DNA of 64,000 bases from Carex sylvatica (GCA_964058845.1 CAXKVR010000118.1:146501-210500); one strand, 5' to 3'. Positions 11,352 to 23,037 are shown, numbered from the stretch's first letter. Program-made: numbers and translations. The notes: generated by a model from the sequence alone, not told the origin.

Positions 11352-14300
11352 GACCAAAGAAGTTAACCTTCTTCTATGATGGTTGTACCTATGTAACTCA
11401 TGTCAGTATGTCAATATAATCTTCCTTCTTTTGGAATTCGAGGTAAGTTGTGAGCATTAAATGTCTGTTTTGTTTCTTTTAGAAAATTTTCTTTGTTTGT
11501 CATCAGCATTGGCACTAAATGGTAGATTTGTGTTGTGATGTGTTGCCTGTAATTTAGTTGTTTAAATTTGAATTTAAGTATATTAAGGTCTTTAATTTGA
11601 CACTTGAAGGTTCAGTATAGTTTCTATGATGAGGTGATGCATATGTCCGGTTTAGTTTATAATGCAGAAACTATGCTCTTTGCTTTTTAGTATATTAAGG
11701 ATCAGTGTATTTTTTTTTTTTTTTTAGAGAGAAACCCGTAGGTGTAATTCATTAGCTTGAATCGGTTGCATTGTCCTTGCAACTGAAATTCAGTGCTGGA
11801 AATTAAATGCTGAAAGTGAAATGCAGAAAATTTAATTATTACAGTAAACTATCTAACTCAAATAGATCCTAAAGCTCTATTGTCTTAGAGTCCTTTCAAC
11901 CAAGAAGTGAGTTCTGTTCAGTTGTGCTGACATTCCCATTATGCTTGCCAAAACCAAACCCTGAGATTCAGTGTTGTTGTTTGTAATCGTTCTGAATCTG
12001 TTGGCCACCATATGTGGCTGTGTGAGTTTTTCTCTCTGTGCATATAGTAGCCTTGTGTGGTATGATATCGGTTCAGTTTAGTTTATAATGCAGAAACTAT
12101 GCTCTTCGCTTGCTCGTTTTTTTTTTTTTTTTTTTCTGAAACCAGCAAAGATTTTTTATTTCTATTTTCGTGTTATTTTAGTAGAATTATAAAGTAGTGA
12201 TATATTATTAAATTTATAATATATATTTTCTAAATTCATTGACCAAAACAATCACTATGATTAAGAGTATATTTCGGCTGTGAAAGGAGCCGGTTTTATG
12301 TTTAGTGTGAGCTGTGAACATAATTTTGGTGATTTAAATGGAGTTATTTACAACAAACTTGGATATGATAAGGGTGACTGCAACCTTAATATTCGTGCTC
12401 TTTGCAATATTTATGTTGAGGCTGTGTATCCATATCAAAAATATGCAACAAATCAGCAATAGGATCAGTAATCATATTATGTTTTCAGGTCTGTATTATG
12501 ACAATCATTATCATAGTTATTTTTTATAATATTATCCTTTTTGTTTGTACTGTATTTGCAATGTTTCAAACTATATTGATTGAATAACAACCACAAATAA
12601 TACGGATCAGACTCCGCTGCTCTTCAAATACGAGAGCAGGATCCTGTTATTCAAAATCGTACTGTTATATTTTTTCATACACGGATCTTAACAAAGATGA
12701 ACGGTTCGATTTAGAACAACAGAGTCCTACTCTTCTATTTGAAGAGCAATGAAGTTGGTTCCTAATAATACTACGTAATTTTTTTACTACAACTGTTAAT
12801 ACGTAATTTCTTCAACTTAAAAAACGGCAATTTAAAAAAAAAAATATATATATATACACTGAGGGGGCAAGCGTTTCATCTGAGAAAGAATGTATCACCA
12901 CTACTTGGTACTTGTGGCAGTAGTGAGAACTTCAGCAACTGATGTTATCTTTTTAAGTTTGTTTGGTGTCTTTGTATCATTTGTTCCTCTGGGGATTTTT
13001 AATTGAAAGCATACTCACATGTACCAATTTAAAAAAAGGCCAGAATAAACATTTGTCTGGCTCTGGTACGTGTCCAATACATTCAAAGATTTGAAAGCAT
13101 CTCCATAACACAAATAAATAAATAAATATAAATATATAAATTAATCACTCACTTCCATTGAGTTCACCACCCAAATCAGCAGTAGCTGGTATGAGCTCTT
13201 AATGAAATCAACTAGTATCTTTATGACTTGTGACCTGCCCACTTCAGGTCGAACTGCATCAAAAACCAGTATCGCAGTAGAGATCCGCTAGGCACCGAGA
13301 AGCTGAGATCTTAATCTCTAGAACTCCAGAAGGTTCTTCTTCCCTGTTATTGTCAGATGCAGCATCTGGCGTGTTGGTAAAATAATAAATGCAGAATGAT
13401 CATGAAGAAAACAATGGAGGTCAAATTCACAATTCAGATTGTATTCATGGTTCTGATGAAAATTTACAATTCAGATTTGCAAGTCAGCAGCAGATTAGAA
13501 CTCGCCAAACACATCATAAAATTATATTAGTACTAATTTACAATTACCTTAAAAAAAATTAGCATATACTCTCAGGTCAAATTTTCAAGAAAAACAATTA
13601 CCTTGATAAAAATAAAAGATGTACTCCCAAATAGAGATCTCAGAACAAAACCAAATCTCTACTCAGAAAATAACAAAATCAAATCAAATGATAGTATTTT
13701 TCATAAAAGAAAGTACTTGATCTGCAGGATATTGATTGAAAGAATCACTAAAAAATAATAAACAAATAATATATACTATGAAGACCCTCAGTAAATTGAT
13801 AGTATTTCCAGTTTTCAACATAAGGTCTCTCGAGCCCAAATATAAATGTCAACAGCTAATTTTATTTTCCTTTTTTGAGGGTGGAGGCAGAAGTGGGGTT
13901 TGTAAATAAGAAATTCACATCCTCTACGGGACCTTAATTGAAAAGGTGAATTTCAAGTATGCCCCTCAAAAACTTCAAATTTACATATTTTGCCCTCTAA
14001 AATTCATACCCTCTAAATATAAAAAAATCACAAATTTCCCCAGTTTACTGCCTTTCCTATTAAAACTCATTTAAAATTTATAACGTACCCATTTTACCCA
14101 GAGAGAGAGATGGCATACGAGTATATAGAGTAGAACTAGGGTATTCTTAAGCTCAATTAGGCTTTTAACAGAGTAGTTTTGGCTTCATGCAACCAACCAC
14201 TGGCATTCTTATCGGTCTCCAAAAGACAACTATTTTTCCAGATCTCCGTTCTTATCCTCGTTACAGCATCATTGGGCCTTCATAAGCACAAGTAAAATGT

Positions 14301-14960
14301 GTTTTCACCAAGAAACAAAAAGAAAACCGCATCAAAATATTTCAACACTTGTCTATATTATTGTTTTGTACCAAGTGTTAAATTACACTCAATTGAGTTA
14401 AAAATCAATCTTAAAAAACTTATTACATAAATGAAAAACCCTACATCACATTTTAATAAGAAAAGTAAAGTCAAACTTCACAAATTTTGATACATGCAAA
14501 AAGCCGAACTTCATTCAAGTTATGTTAGACCGTAAAATATAAAGTAAAATTTCAAAAATAGCTTCAAAAAATTCTACTGAAAAATGGCATCAGAGAGAAT
14601 CCCATATTGATATAAACCCCAACAGCAGGTTTTATCCACATCTTCCTATTCACTTGAATTTTACTGAAAAAAAATGATCGAATGATTAATTAGCTAAATT
14701 TTAAGAGCACCTGTTTAATAAACTTTACAAGGTAAGGAAAAAAGATACCCCGTAAAAGGTAAAAAAAAATGTATAATTTTTTTCTTTAGCTCATCAACGA
14801 AAATCATTGTTTTTTTTTCCTCTTAAAATTACTCTATGCATACAATAACTAAAATTTGGTATTGTTTCGCTAATAAAGGAGATTCATAACAGAAATGAAC
14901 AAATGCTATACTGCAATCCTTCACAAACAAACTAACAATGCTGCAAGAGCAATAGATACA
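11352..14960. other. gene-free stretch downstream of the SINA-like gene
   Basis: Contains the SINA 3' flank, T-rich runs at about 11711-11725 and 12118-12135 flanking a short duplicated motif (TTTATAATGCAGAAACTATG at about 11658 and 12079), an (AT)n run at about 12841-12857, and an AT-rich dispersed repeat at 13920-14110. I see no coding region with support. Confidence 0.4.
13920..14110 (+). repeat. dispersed repeat, second copy at 15825-16010
   Basis: The two segments share an ordered series of phrases (CCCTCAAAAACTT, CCCTCTAAAATT, AAACTCATTTAAAATTTATA, GTACCCATTTTACCC) with moderate divergence, in the same orientation. They sit on either side of the foldback element. Likely old transposon fragments of unknown class. 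Confidence 0.5.
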
Positions 14961-14969
14961 AAACTTATC

Positions 14970-15393
14970 GAGGTTGGCTACTATGCTTATATAAGCATAT
15001 CCCCACATATGCTTATAACTCATTTTTGTACTTTCAATGTCCAAATGGTCGATCTGAACCGTTCATCTTGTTCTCCATATTAATATGTGCTTGGAAACTA
15101 AATTTTACATTTTTCTGAATTTTTTTACTATTTATTAAGCCACTTGAAAATTATTAATCCAACGGTGGCTGCTGATTTTACTGTTTTGTGCAGCCACCGT
15201 TGGATCAGCGATTTTCAAAGTGGCTTAATAAATAGTAAAAAAATTCAGAAAAATGTAAAATTTAGTTTCCAAGCACATATTAATATGGAGAACAAGATGA
15301 ACGGTTCCGATCGACCATTTGGACATTGAAAATACAAAAATGAGTTATAAGCATATGTGGGGATATGCTTATATAAGCATAGTAGACAACCTC
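14970..15393. mobile_element. 424-bp foldback MITE, Mutator-like, 9-bp TSD
   Basis: Left and right halves (about 14970-15178 and 15190-15393) are near-perfect reverse complements, so the whole element folds into one long hairpin with a loop of about 15 nt. Termini are GAGGTTGGCTACTATGCTTA and, on the other strand, GAGGTTGTCTACTATGCTTA. It is flanked by a perfect 9-bp direct repeat AAACTTATC (14961-14969 and 15394-15402), the target-site size of Mutator-like elements. There is no coding. Related elements are at 23698-24086 and in part at 50400-50664. Confidence 0.85.
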
Positions 15394-15403
15394 AAACTTA
15401 TCA

Positions 15404-16916
15404 TTACACAAGTTTAAAAAACTGTTCAGAGGACAACAGTGAACAATATTATCCAGAAGTGCACACATAAACATCAAAATTCCAAGATGTACATTACTGA
15501 GAAAAAACCAGAAAAATAAATGTGTCTATATTATTATTTCAACATGCCAAAGTCACTAGAGCCCAAATATATAATGTGCAAACCATATCAGAACAAATCC
15601 ATAGCGGTAACCCCCGTGGTGTGACATATCCTCTGAGGTAACAAAATATTTCTGTGTAGATCCACACCGCACAATCAGAATACGTGCAAATAGTAAAAGA
15701 ACCCCGTGATATGAATTCAGGAGAAATTCATATCACCTAAGGTAATTCAAATTTTGAGTTTAGTTCCGGACCATCTGATCTGCTCTGGAACCAAAACTTG
15801 ATTGTTTGGCTAAGTTTTGAATTTTTTTAAAAGGAGCAATTTCATGTATAACCCTCAAAAACTTGAAATTATGTATTTTCCCCTCTAAAATTTATAATAT
15901 CATATTTACCCTTCTAAATTTCAAAAACTCACAAATTTACCTAATTTAACTGACTTTTCTATTGAAATTCATTTAAGATTTATAAAGTACCCATTTTACC
16001 CTTATTTAAAAATCTATCGTGAGATTGTCAAAATACCATTGTCATGTGATCCCCCTGTAATGTAATTGGTCCATATAGCAATTACAAATCTCTCTCCTCT
16101 CCTATACAGAAAACAGATCCACTGCAATACCTGACCGTGTAGAATGAGATCTCAGTCGTCCATTTTAATAAGGCACAAATCTCAAAGCAGACCACCTACA
16201 TTCCAAATAGGCTCTGAACCACAGGGGACACTCATCACTCTTCTATTCATCCATCCAACAACATTATATATTATAGGCTACAACAATGACATGAAATTTG
16301 ATATATTCTTTCACCAAATCATTTCATCATCAGGCCAGTAATTTAGCAAAAGACAACAAATGTGGTCATTGGCGGATGTACATGTAAATTGGGGTAGGCA
16401 CTTGCCTACTCCTGAATTTGAATTTTTTATTTCGATCAAGTACTAATTGTTCAATATGTCTACTCCTGATTCGAATTAGTCCAATTCTTGAACCAATTTC
16501 TTCTGAGTTTTGGTCGATTATGTGTATTTACTCTTTTTTTTGGATATGCGATACTCTATTTTGTAAATGGAATGAAAGATAATAAGAGAACAAAAAAGAT
16601 CTGACGATAAGACTTATTATTACAATTCTAAGAAATGTGTTGGCCGAACTTTTTGTATCAATGTGGAGTTTATAAATAGTTTCTTGTTTCCTGCATAGTT
16701 TTTAAATAAGAAACTCTCCCACATCCCAGAAACGGAATTAAAAACTGCCACCTCATATTATAAACTCCAATAATACCAAGGATGTAGATGCTTTTGATGA
16801 TATCAACTCCATGCACACATGACGGATGAAAACGGATTTGGATACGGATCGGATAGTAGTAAAACCATATTTGTATCCGTTTTCATTTTTCGGTTACGAA
16901 TACAGATACGGACCGG
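15404..16916. other. gene-free stretch with repeat fragments
   Basis: Holds the second dispersed repeat copy (15825-16010), a possible hAT end near 16372 (TTGGCGGATGTACATGTAAA, resembling the CAGNGGCGGA-type terminus), and a GGATACGGATCGGATA-rich hAT MITE fragment at 16820-16916. No gene seen. Confidence 0.4.
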
Positions 16917-17527
16917 ATTGGTTAGTCATGTACATCCTTATCGGACTTCTTATCGGGCTTCAACAGAGAACATCATTTTCAGATCTCCATTCGTATACTT
17001 AATAAACATCATTAGGTCTTCATCACAATAAATATAATGCATTTCTAAACAAAACAAATCCCAAAAATAACATGCAATCAGCAACAGATTATATAATTTA
17101 CTAAGTAGAAGATGCTGTATCAACAAGAAAAAAGGAAAATTTATCATTGGAAGATCAAATAGATAATTCAAAAGGTGGCTTGTGGAAATTAATAGAAGAA
17201 AGCAAATAAAGCATCCCAATTAGACCAAGTCTTCATACCTTTTTTGAAATAAAAAAAGAGTACAGATTTCCCTGCCTACATTCTAGTCATCACTTGCATG
17301 AAAAAAAATAGTAAATTCCCAACATCACAAAAGAAAAGCTTTACTTCTTTTACTGAATTTTCTTTATCAGAAGCTTGTTAAAGAAAAAATATAGCATGAA
17401 ATATACAAGAGATCAAACAGCAGACTATTAAATGATGGTGTTACAACAAATTCGAACACAATAGATGGAGATTTCATGTTCATCAAGGAAAGAAAGAGAA
17501 TATACTAGAAGAGATGTACCTCAGACA

Positions 17528-17568
<41 letters not shown>

Positions 17569-17719
17569 CTTTGTTTAGGCCCTCATTTTGCACTTGTGGC
17601 TTAATTTGTTCCCAGTTGACCTTAAGTATAAATAAAATGAAAATGAGTTGATGAAAACAAATTAAGCAAAAAATATGGAAAACAGGCCGCAACAAGGCTC
17701 CGTGCATTGTCTATTCTCA
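16917..17719. repeat. segmental duplication, copy 1 (copy 2 at 21362-22210)
   Basis: About 0.8 kb reappears in the same orientation 4.4 kb downstream, from GGTTAGTCATGTACATCC to GTGCATTGTCTATTCTCA. On the minus strand both copies keep an exon-like stretch (WEQIKPQVQNEGLNKGA here; a diverged version ending LEKEGLNKAALHQSLSQ in copy 2), so the duplicated DNA may derive from a gene I cannot name. Copy 1 has a 33-nt poly-G where copy 2 has ordinary sequence. Confidence 0.8.
17533..17565. repeat. poly-G tract inside duplication copy 1
   Basis: 33 consecutive G. The duplicate copy (about 22035-22060) has mixed sequence at the matching place, so the tract is a later insertion or expansion, or an assembly artefact. 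Confidence 0.9.
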
Positions 17720-17729
17720 ACTACTGGTA

Positions 17730-17871
17730 CCACTTTAAGTGGTGTAGTTGGTTAGGAGAACGATCATTCTAATATCAGGAAAATACCTGAGAGGTGAAAC
17801 TGGTTACTGTAACTTAAGTTTCTGCAATGAAACGGGCCTAAGCAGCCTTATTTTAAAAAAAAAAAAAAAAA
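17730..17871 (+). mobile_element. possible tRNA-derived SINE
   Basis: TGGTGTAGTTGG at 17740-17751 fits the Pol III A box exactly. A degenerate B box (GAGGTGAAACTGG, lacking two bases of the GTTCGAAAC core) lies about 50 nt downstream, and the unit ends in a 17-nt A tail (17855-17871). I could not find clear target duplications. It sits exactly at the junction between the segmental duplication and the OTU fragment. Confidence 0.45.
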
Positions 17872-17931
17872 TTCTGTTTTTGGGTGTACTTTACTTTATT
17901 ATTATTTATTTTTGTTTTCGGGTGGGGGAAG

Positions 17932-18801
17932 ATATATGATCTAAGGTTGGCTGTGAAAGAAGTGATATGTGATAGCAGCTCAGAACAGCAAAATTACGAG
18001 GAAGCCCTTTTAGCAATCACTATCGATGAGCCTCTCAGACGGTCTGTTTCTTCTTTTTCACCCGTGTTTCTTTAATCAAACTGTATCTATGTATCCCACG
18101 ATAAATTAATCTTCTTCATATTTTTACTATCATTAGATATTGCTAAAGGATTATAAGACCTGACTTCTGGGGAGGCGAATCAGAACTTTTGGTCAGTTCT
18201 TCTAGTTAGTGTATCATTTTCTGCTTACCTCTACTAATGTTTTGAAAAAAAAATGATGGAAGTAAAATGTCATAAGATTAAAGAATGATGAAGAAATTAG
18301 AGAACCCATTTATTATTCCTTGTTTCCAGTAAAGATGCGCTAGAACTTTTGGGTGGTACCTGCCCCCAAGATGAAGTTTTGTGCATTTATCTCTCTGTGT
18401 TTGTAGTATATGCATTGCTGCTTTAAACCATAAATCCAATTTAGAAATTTTTACATGATATAAACCTCTTGCACATGGTATTGTTTTTCTTCATCAGGTG
18501 CTCTCCAGACTGTGCCGCCAACCGATTATTGTTTACATTCCAGAGCATGAGGTATTATTTCTTTTCTTCTGAAAAGTTATTATCCTGCTTTAAAATATTA
18601 AAAGGAAATATTTTTGACGTGTGTATTATGAATATCAAGTGTTTCTTTTGTTCACAGCATTCTTTAAGAGGTACTGGAAATGGTTTTATACCTATAGCAG
18701 AGTACGGACTAGAATTTTGCAAGAGCACCAAGCAGTGGAAAAAGAGGGTGCCTGTCAGACTATTGTATAGTGGTTTGAACCATTATGATTTGCTGGTATA
18801 G
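17932..18801 (+). pseudogene. OTU-domain deubiquitinase, 5'-truncated pseudogene
   Basis: Four exons with intact GT-AG borders encode the C-terminal half of an OTU cysteine protease that removes ubiquitin: about 17932-18041 (DLRLAVKEVICDSSSEQQ, then EEALLAITIDEPLRR), 18137-18191 (RPDFWGGESELL), 18498-18551 (VLSRLCRQPIIVYIPEHE) and 18658-18801 (GFIPIAEYGLEF, then VRLLYSGLNHYDLLV, stop). WGGE, the IPIAEYG strand and the catalytic His in NHYD are all visible. The catalytic Asp/Cys exon (DGNC motif) is absent upstream, where a SINE-like unit and the duplication boundary lie. Exon 2 has an in-frame TAA where a Glu/Gln codon is expected just after YC. I conclude it is a dead 3' fragment; closest family guess is the plant OTU3-like group. 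Confidence 0.85.
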
Positions 18802-19068
18802 TCAGGCCAGGCAATTTTAGTTAACATACATATCTGCCAAACTTTTGATTGATGTTTTTGTTTGTTCCATACTTCCACCTCCACTTAACTTCTTACTGAT
18901 GTTTTTGCTTGTTTGGCTCTATATATATAATTCTCTTTTGTAGTAAAAGATTATTTTCAAATTGGACGGAACGATTTACATGATTACTTTTGTGTTCATT
19001 GATCGTAGAATTGGCGTTGTAGTAGAATAAACTGAAGTTGGTTAATTTGCAAATTTGAATGAGATGTT
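18802..19068. other. 3' flank of the OTU fragment
   Basis: AT-rich, nothing recognised. Confidence 0.4.
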
Positions 19069-19615
19069 ATTGGTGCTGGATTTGCAGTACCACACTATAA
19101 TTAATAAAGCTCAATTTTCTTATATTGGTTCTTAATCTCAGTGCAACAAGCACCTCCAGTATAATAAGATCAAAATGACTATAGCAAATTATCTAGCTCA
19201 CATCTCTAAGAAGTTGCATCAAAGTAAATCCTTTTTTTTTTTTTGCTTTAAAATGCATGTAGGCTTACATCAAAGTAATCTTGAATGTAATATGTCGATC
19301 ATCCATAATTTTGTATGACGCGGACAGTGAAATCTGTTGTGTTTTCAAGACAACTGGAGGCTGCTATTGGTGCTAGATTTGCAGTACCACACTAATTAAT
19401 AAAGCTCAATTTTCTTATATTGGTTCTTAATCTCAGTGCAACAAGCACCTCCAGTATAATAAGATCAAAATGACTACAGCAAATTATCTAGCTCACATCT
19501 CTAAGAAGTTGCATCAAAGTAAATCTTGAATGTAATATGCCGATCATCCATAATTTTGTATAACGCAGACAGTGAAATCTGTTGCATTCTGTTGTGTTTT
19601 CAAGACAACTAGAGG
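19069..19615. repeat. tandem duplication, period about 297 bp
   Basis: Two head-to-tail copies (about 19069-19360 and 19366-19615) start ATTGGTGCT and end GTGTTTTCAAGACAACT. They differ by a few substitutions and a 40-50 bp indel around the poly-T at 19230-19245. No coding is seen. Confidence 0.85.
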
Positions 19616-20035
19616 TTACTTGTTAGTCCTCCAACATTCATCGTGCAGGAGTGTGCATACATGATAGAAGTGGTACAAACACCAGCCTAGTGTGAAATCT
19701 GTTGCATATTTCATACAGACAGACAATAGCTAATAGCTTCCATAGACTAAACTTGATAATATATATAATTCAGGATATCAGATTAAGTACATTATAAGTC
19801 CCTTAATAAATCATATAAAGCCATGCCAGTGTCTAGTGTGACTATGCTTGTTGAAACCCTATACACCTACATCAGCACATCATCAGAAGTGTTCCTACTC
19901 ACATCAAAACAAAAACGGCCCAGTGTTGCCCTCACACAATACCGTCCCAAAAACACTTCTCTAGAAATCATGAATGAATGCTCTGTCATCAGTGTCAAAT
20001 TAGATGATGAATAAGTTGAGGTAGAGGTACCTAGA

Positions 20036-20716
20036 TTAGATAGTGTCGGGAAAGCCCCCAGGTGGCCGATTGTTGGTTATCTTAGGCTGCTGAGGCTGCT
20101 GGGGTGTGTTGGCGGTGAGAGGTGGTGTTGGGATTGACTTGGCATGGTCAGGGGAGGACGGCGGCGATGGAGAGTCGGTCACGGAGAATGAGGAGGTGGT
20201 CTCATCATCTGGTGACAGAGAGTCGGGCACGGCGAAGGAGGTGGTGGTCTCATCATCTGGTGACAGAGAGTCGGGCACGGCGAAGGAGGTGGTGGCCTGG
20301 TTAGGGTTAGGGTTAGGGTTAGGGTTAAAGGTAAGCGAAGGGGAAGGTGAATTAGGGTTAGTGTCACGGGTAGAGAGTTCGGTGGATAGCGGGGGCTGCT
20401 GGGGTGTGTTGGCGGTGAGAGGCCAATTGATTTTGAAAAGAGGGTCTGAAAAAGGAAATGGGTTGACGACAGAAAGAAAAGGGCATGTTGGGAATGAGGT
20501 GGCGTGGTCAGGGGAGGTCGGAGGCGACGGAGAGTCGGGCACGGAGTATGAGGAGGTGGTCCCATCGTCTGACGACGGAGAGTCGGGCACGGCGGGGGTG
20601 GTGGTCTCATCGTCTGGCGACGGAGAGTCGGGCACGGAGAAGGTGGTGGTAGTCTCATCGTCTGGCGACGGACAGTCGGGCATGGAGAAGAGGTTGGTGG
20701 CACCGTCAGGCGGCAT
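20036..20716 (-). CDS. Pro/Ser/Asp-rich repeat protein, unrecognised
   Basis: A 226-aa open frame starts at a true ATG (20716). Residues about 10-75 and 145-195 are tandem copies of a 13-17 residue unit of the type VPDSPSPDDETTT; the middle is PQQP- and NPNP-rich, and the NPNPNPNPN stretch is encoded by four TTAGGG telomere-type repeats. There is no signal peptide, membrane segment or known domain; the composition suggests a disordered protein. Two TGGGCC site II motifs lie 124-155 bp upstream in the promoter position, favouring the minus strand. The plus strand is also open for 215 codons because the repeat length is a multiple of three, so coding on either strand is not proven. It could be an N-terminal exon or a decayed gene. 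Confidence 0.4.
   Translation of the reverse strand: MPPDGATNLFSMPDCPSPDDETTTTFSVPDSPSPDDETTTPAVPDSPSSDDGTTSSYSVPDSPSPPTSPDHATSFPTCPFLSVVNPFPFSDPLFKINWPLTANTPQQPPLSTELSTRDTNPNSPSPSLTFNPNPNPNPNQATTSFAVPDSLSPDDETTTSFAVPDSLSPDDETTSSFSVTDSPSPPSSPDHAKSIPTPPLTANTPQQPQQPKITNNRPPGGFPDTI
20301..20326. repeat. interstitial telomere-type repeat (TTAGGG)4
   Basis: Four perfect TTAGGG units plus TTA. The unit is the 6-bp form, not the 7-bp TTTAGGG usual in plant telomeres. Being 6 bp, it leaves the overlapping frame open. Confidence 0.9.
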
Positions 20717-20839
20717 TGATCTTTTCTTGATCGCCGCTTACACTCCTCCCTAGTTGCGAGTACACTAGTCGCTCCTCCACCTCCGCTGGGTTCAGTTGTT
20801 AGCTTATTATTTAGAAATAAGACTGTCAGATCCGATTCC

Positions 20840-20870
20840 GGCCCACTATTCTCATTTCATAATCGGCCCA
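20840..20870 (-). promoter_or_regulatory. paired site II (TGGGCC) elements
   Basis: Two TGGGCC motifs on the minus strand (20840-20845 and 20865-20870), about 20 bp apart and 124-155 bp upstream of the ATG at 20716. Paired site II elements bind TCP factors in promoters of many plant housekeeping genes. Their place supports transcription of the minus-strand ORF. Confidence 0.4.
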
Positions 20871-21361
20871 ATAACAGTAACAATAGTCTCATCTTCTTTT
20901 CAATGCTGCGCTGCGCCTATATTTCTTTCATTTTTTCCTTCTGCAAGTCCAAATTTCCTATAATTAAAATCATAATATTAAAAAATAATACAAGATTCAT
21001 TCATTCTCTTTATTCAGTGTCATTACAGAGACTTTAGCTAATATCTATCTACCACATTGATATTGCCAATTACAGGAATAGAGATGGATGGGAACGGGAT
21101 AGTATTGCCTTTAGCCCTAAGCCTTATTTTTTGAACCTTTTCAACTTTACTTTTAGGCTGTGCCAGTGACACTAGGCTAGTGCCAGGCCAGGTACTCTCA
21201 CATATCTCCAATTCCAATTGAACTTTTATCAATTAGAACTGGGGCAGGTCAATTATTACTTTACCAATCCAATCAATCAATCCCCCTAATTCAGATCACT
21301 CTCCTTTCTTGAGTCCTTACCAAACAATAACAACAATACCAATAACAACTGCTGTCGACGA

Positions 21362-22210
21362 ATTGGTTAGTCATGTACATCCTTATCGGACTTCTTATCG
21401 GGCTTCAACATAGAACATCATTTTCAGATCTCTATTCTTATACTTATTAAACATCATTAGGTCTTCATCACAATAAATATAATGCATTTTTTTTTTAAAA
21501 TCCCAAGAATAGCATGCAATCAGCAACAGATTATATAATTTACTTAGTAGATGCTGTATCAACAAGAAAAAAGGAAAAATTATCATTGGAAGATCAAATA
21601 GATAATTCAAAAAGAGGCTTGCGGAAATTGATAGAAGTAAGCAAATAAGTCATCCTAATTAGGCCAAGTCTTCATCCCTTTTTGGAAATAAAAAACAATT
21701 TTCCTGTCTATATTCTAGTCATCACTTGCGTGAAAAAAATTAGTAAATTCATAACATCACAAAAGAAAAGCTTTAGTTTTTTTACTGAATTTTCTTTATC
21801 AGAAGCTTGTTAAAGAAAAAAAAAATAGCATGAAATATACAAGAGATCAAACAGCAGACTATTAGATGATGGAGATTTCATGTTCATCAAGGAAAGAAAG
21901 AGCATGAAATATACAAAAGATCAAACAGCAGACTATTAGATGATAGTGTTACAACAAATTCAAACACAATAGTTGGAGATTTCTTGTTCATCAAGGAAAG
22001 AAAGAGAAATATACTATAGAAGAGATGTAGTACCTGAGATAGCGACTGGTGGAGAGCAGCTTTGTTTAGGCCCTCCTTTTCCAATTGTGACTTAATTTAG
22101 TCCCAGTTTACCCTTATGTATAAATAAAATAATGAGTTGATGAAAATATTTTAAGGAAAAAAAAATGGAAAACAGGCCGCAACAAGGGTCAGTGCATTGT
22201 CTATTCTCAC
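21362..22210. repeat. segmental duplication, copy 2
   Basis: Direct copy of 16917-17719. It carries an additional internal duplication of about 75 bp (AAGAGATCAAACAGCAGACT unit at about 21842 and 21912) and lacks the poly-G tract. Confidence 0.8.
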
Positions 22211-23030
22211 AAGATGACAATTAATAAAGTTTATTTTTATATATGCACTTAAAAGTATCATAAATGTTAACTGGCTTAATTGGATTTCATTCATGGTAAA
22301 TTGAGTTCAACTTGGCATTAGATTTATTTAAAAATTTATTTACATGACAACTCATGGTTGTAAATTGAGGCTTTATTTTGATTAAACAAAGGCAATGTAC
22401 GTAGGAAACTTGATTTAATTCAACCTAATAACAGGATTGCCAGAGACTCTGGACTTACATACAGTTAGTTGCAATGATGGGTTAAAATCAGGATTTAGTT
22501 GAGACACAGTACCATTAAATTCCAGTAACAGTAAACCTTGAGTTTTAATTTGATAAAGGACCCATAAAATTAGATCCCAGCTCAGAATTTAATTTGAAAC
22601 AAAAGGTGTTATCAGAATTAGTTATCAGACACACACATCTCTACTGCTCTACAGCAGCCTGATAGAGAAAGTTGAAGAAATTGAAACCACAAAGGTCTGT
22701 GAACCACCTAATTATTTAAAATTTTAAATGTGTATATCTAATTTCAGGTCAAATAGATAAGCAAACAAAATTTCCTACACATAAACTCTTAAATAGAGAA
22801 ATTTCAGGTGAATAATTTTGTGCTCGTGAGAACTTGTAGTTGTCGGTAACTTTAACTAGAGAAATTCAATTCACACTGAAAGTAATAATAATGGATAAAT
22901 TGAGAGGGTTGTAGTTGCACAAAACCACAAACCTAAAGTTGTATGACTAAACTATAGCTACTAAAGGGTGGCAAGTAAACCTCAAGCATAAAAATTATCA
23001 CCAAGAGAGAGAGACAACGCACCTCTATGA
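22211..23030. other. gene-free stretch
   Basis: No feature recognised. Confidence 0.35.
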
Positions 23031-23037
23031 GAGGGAG

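Noticed and set aside
20106..20753. Plus-strand open frame antisense to the VPDSP repeat ORF
   Set aside because: Openness follows from repeat length divisible by three; promoter motifs favour the other strand.
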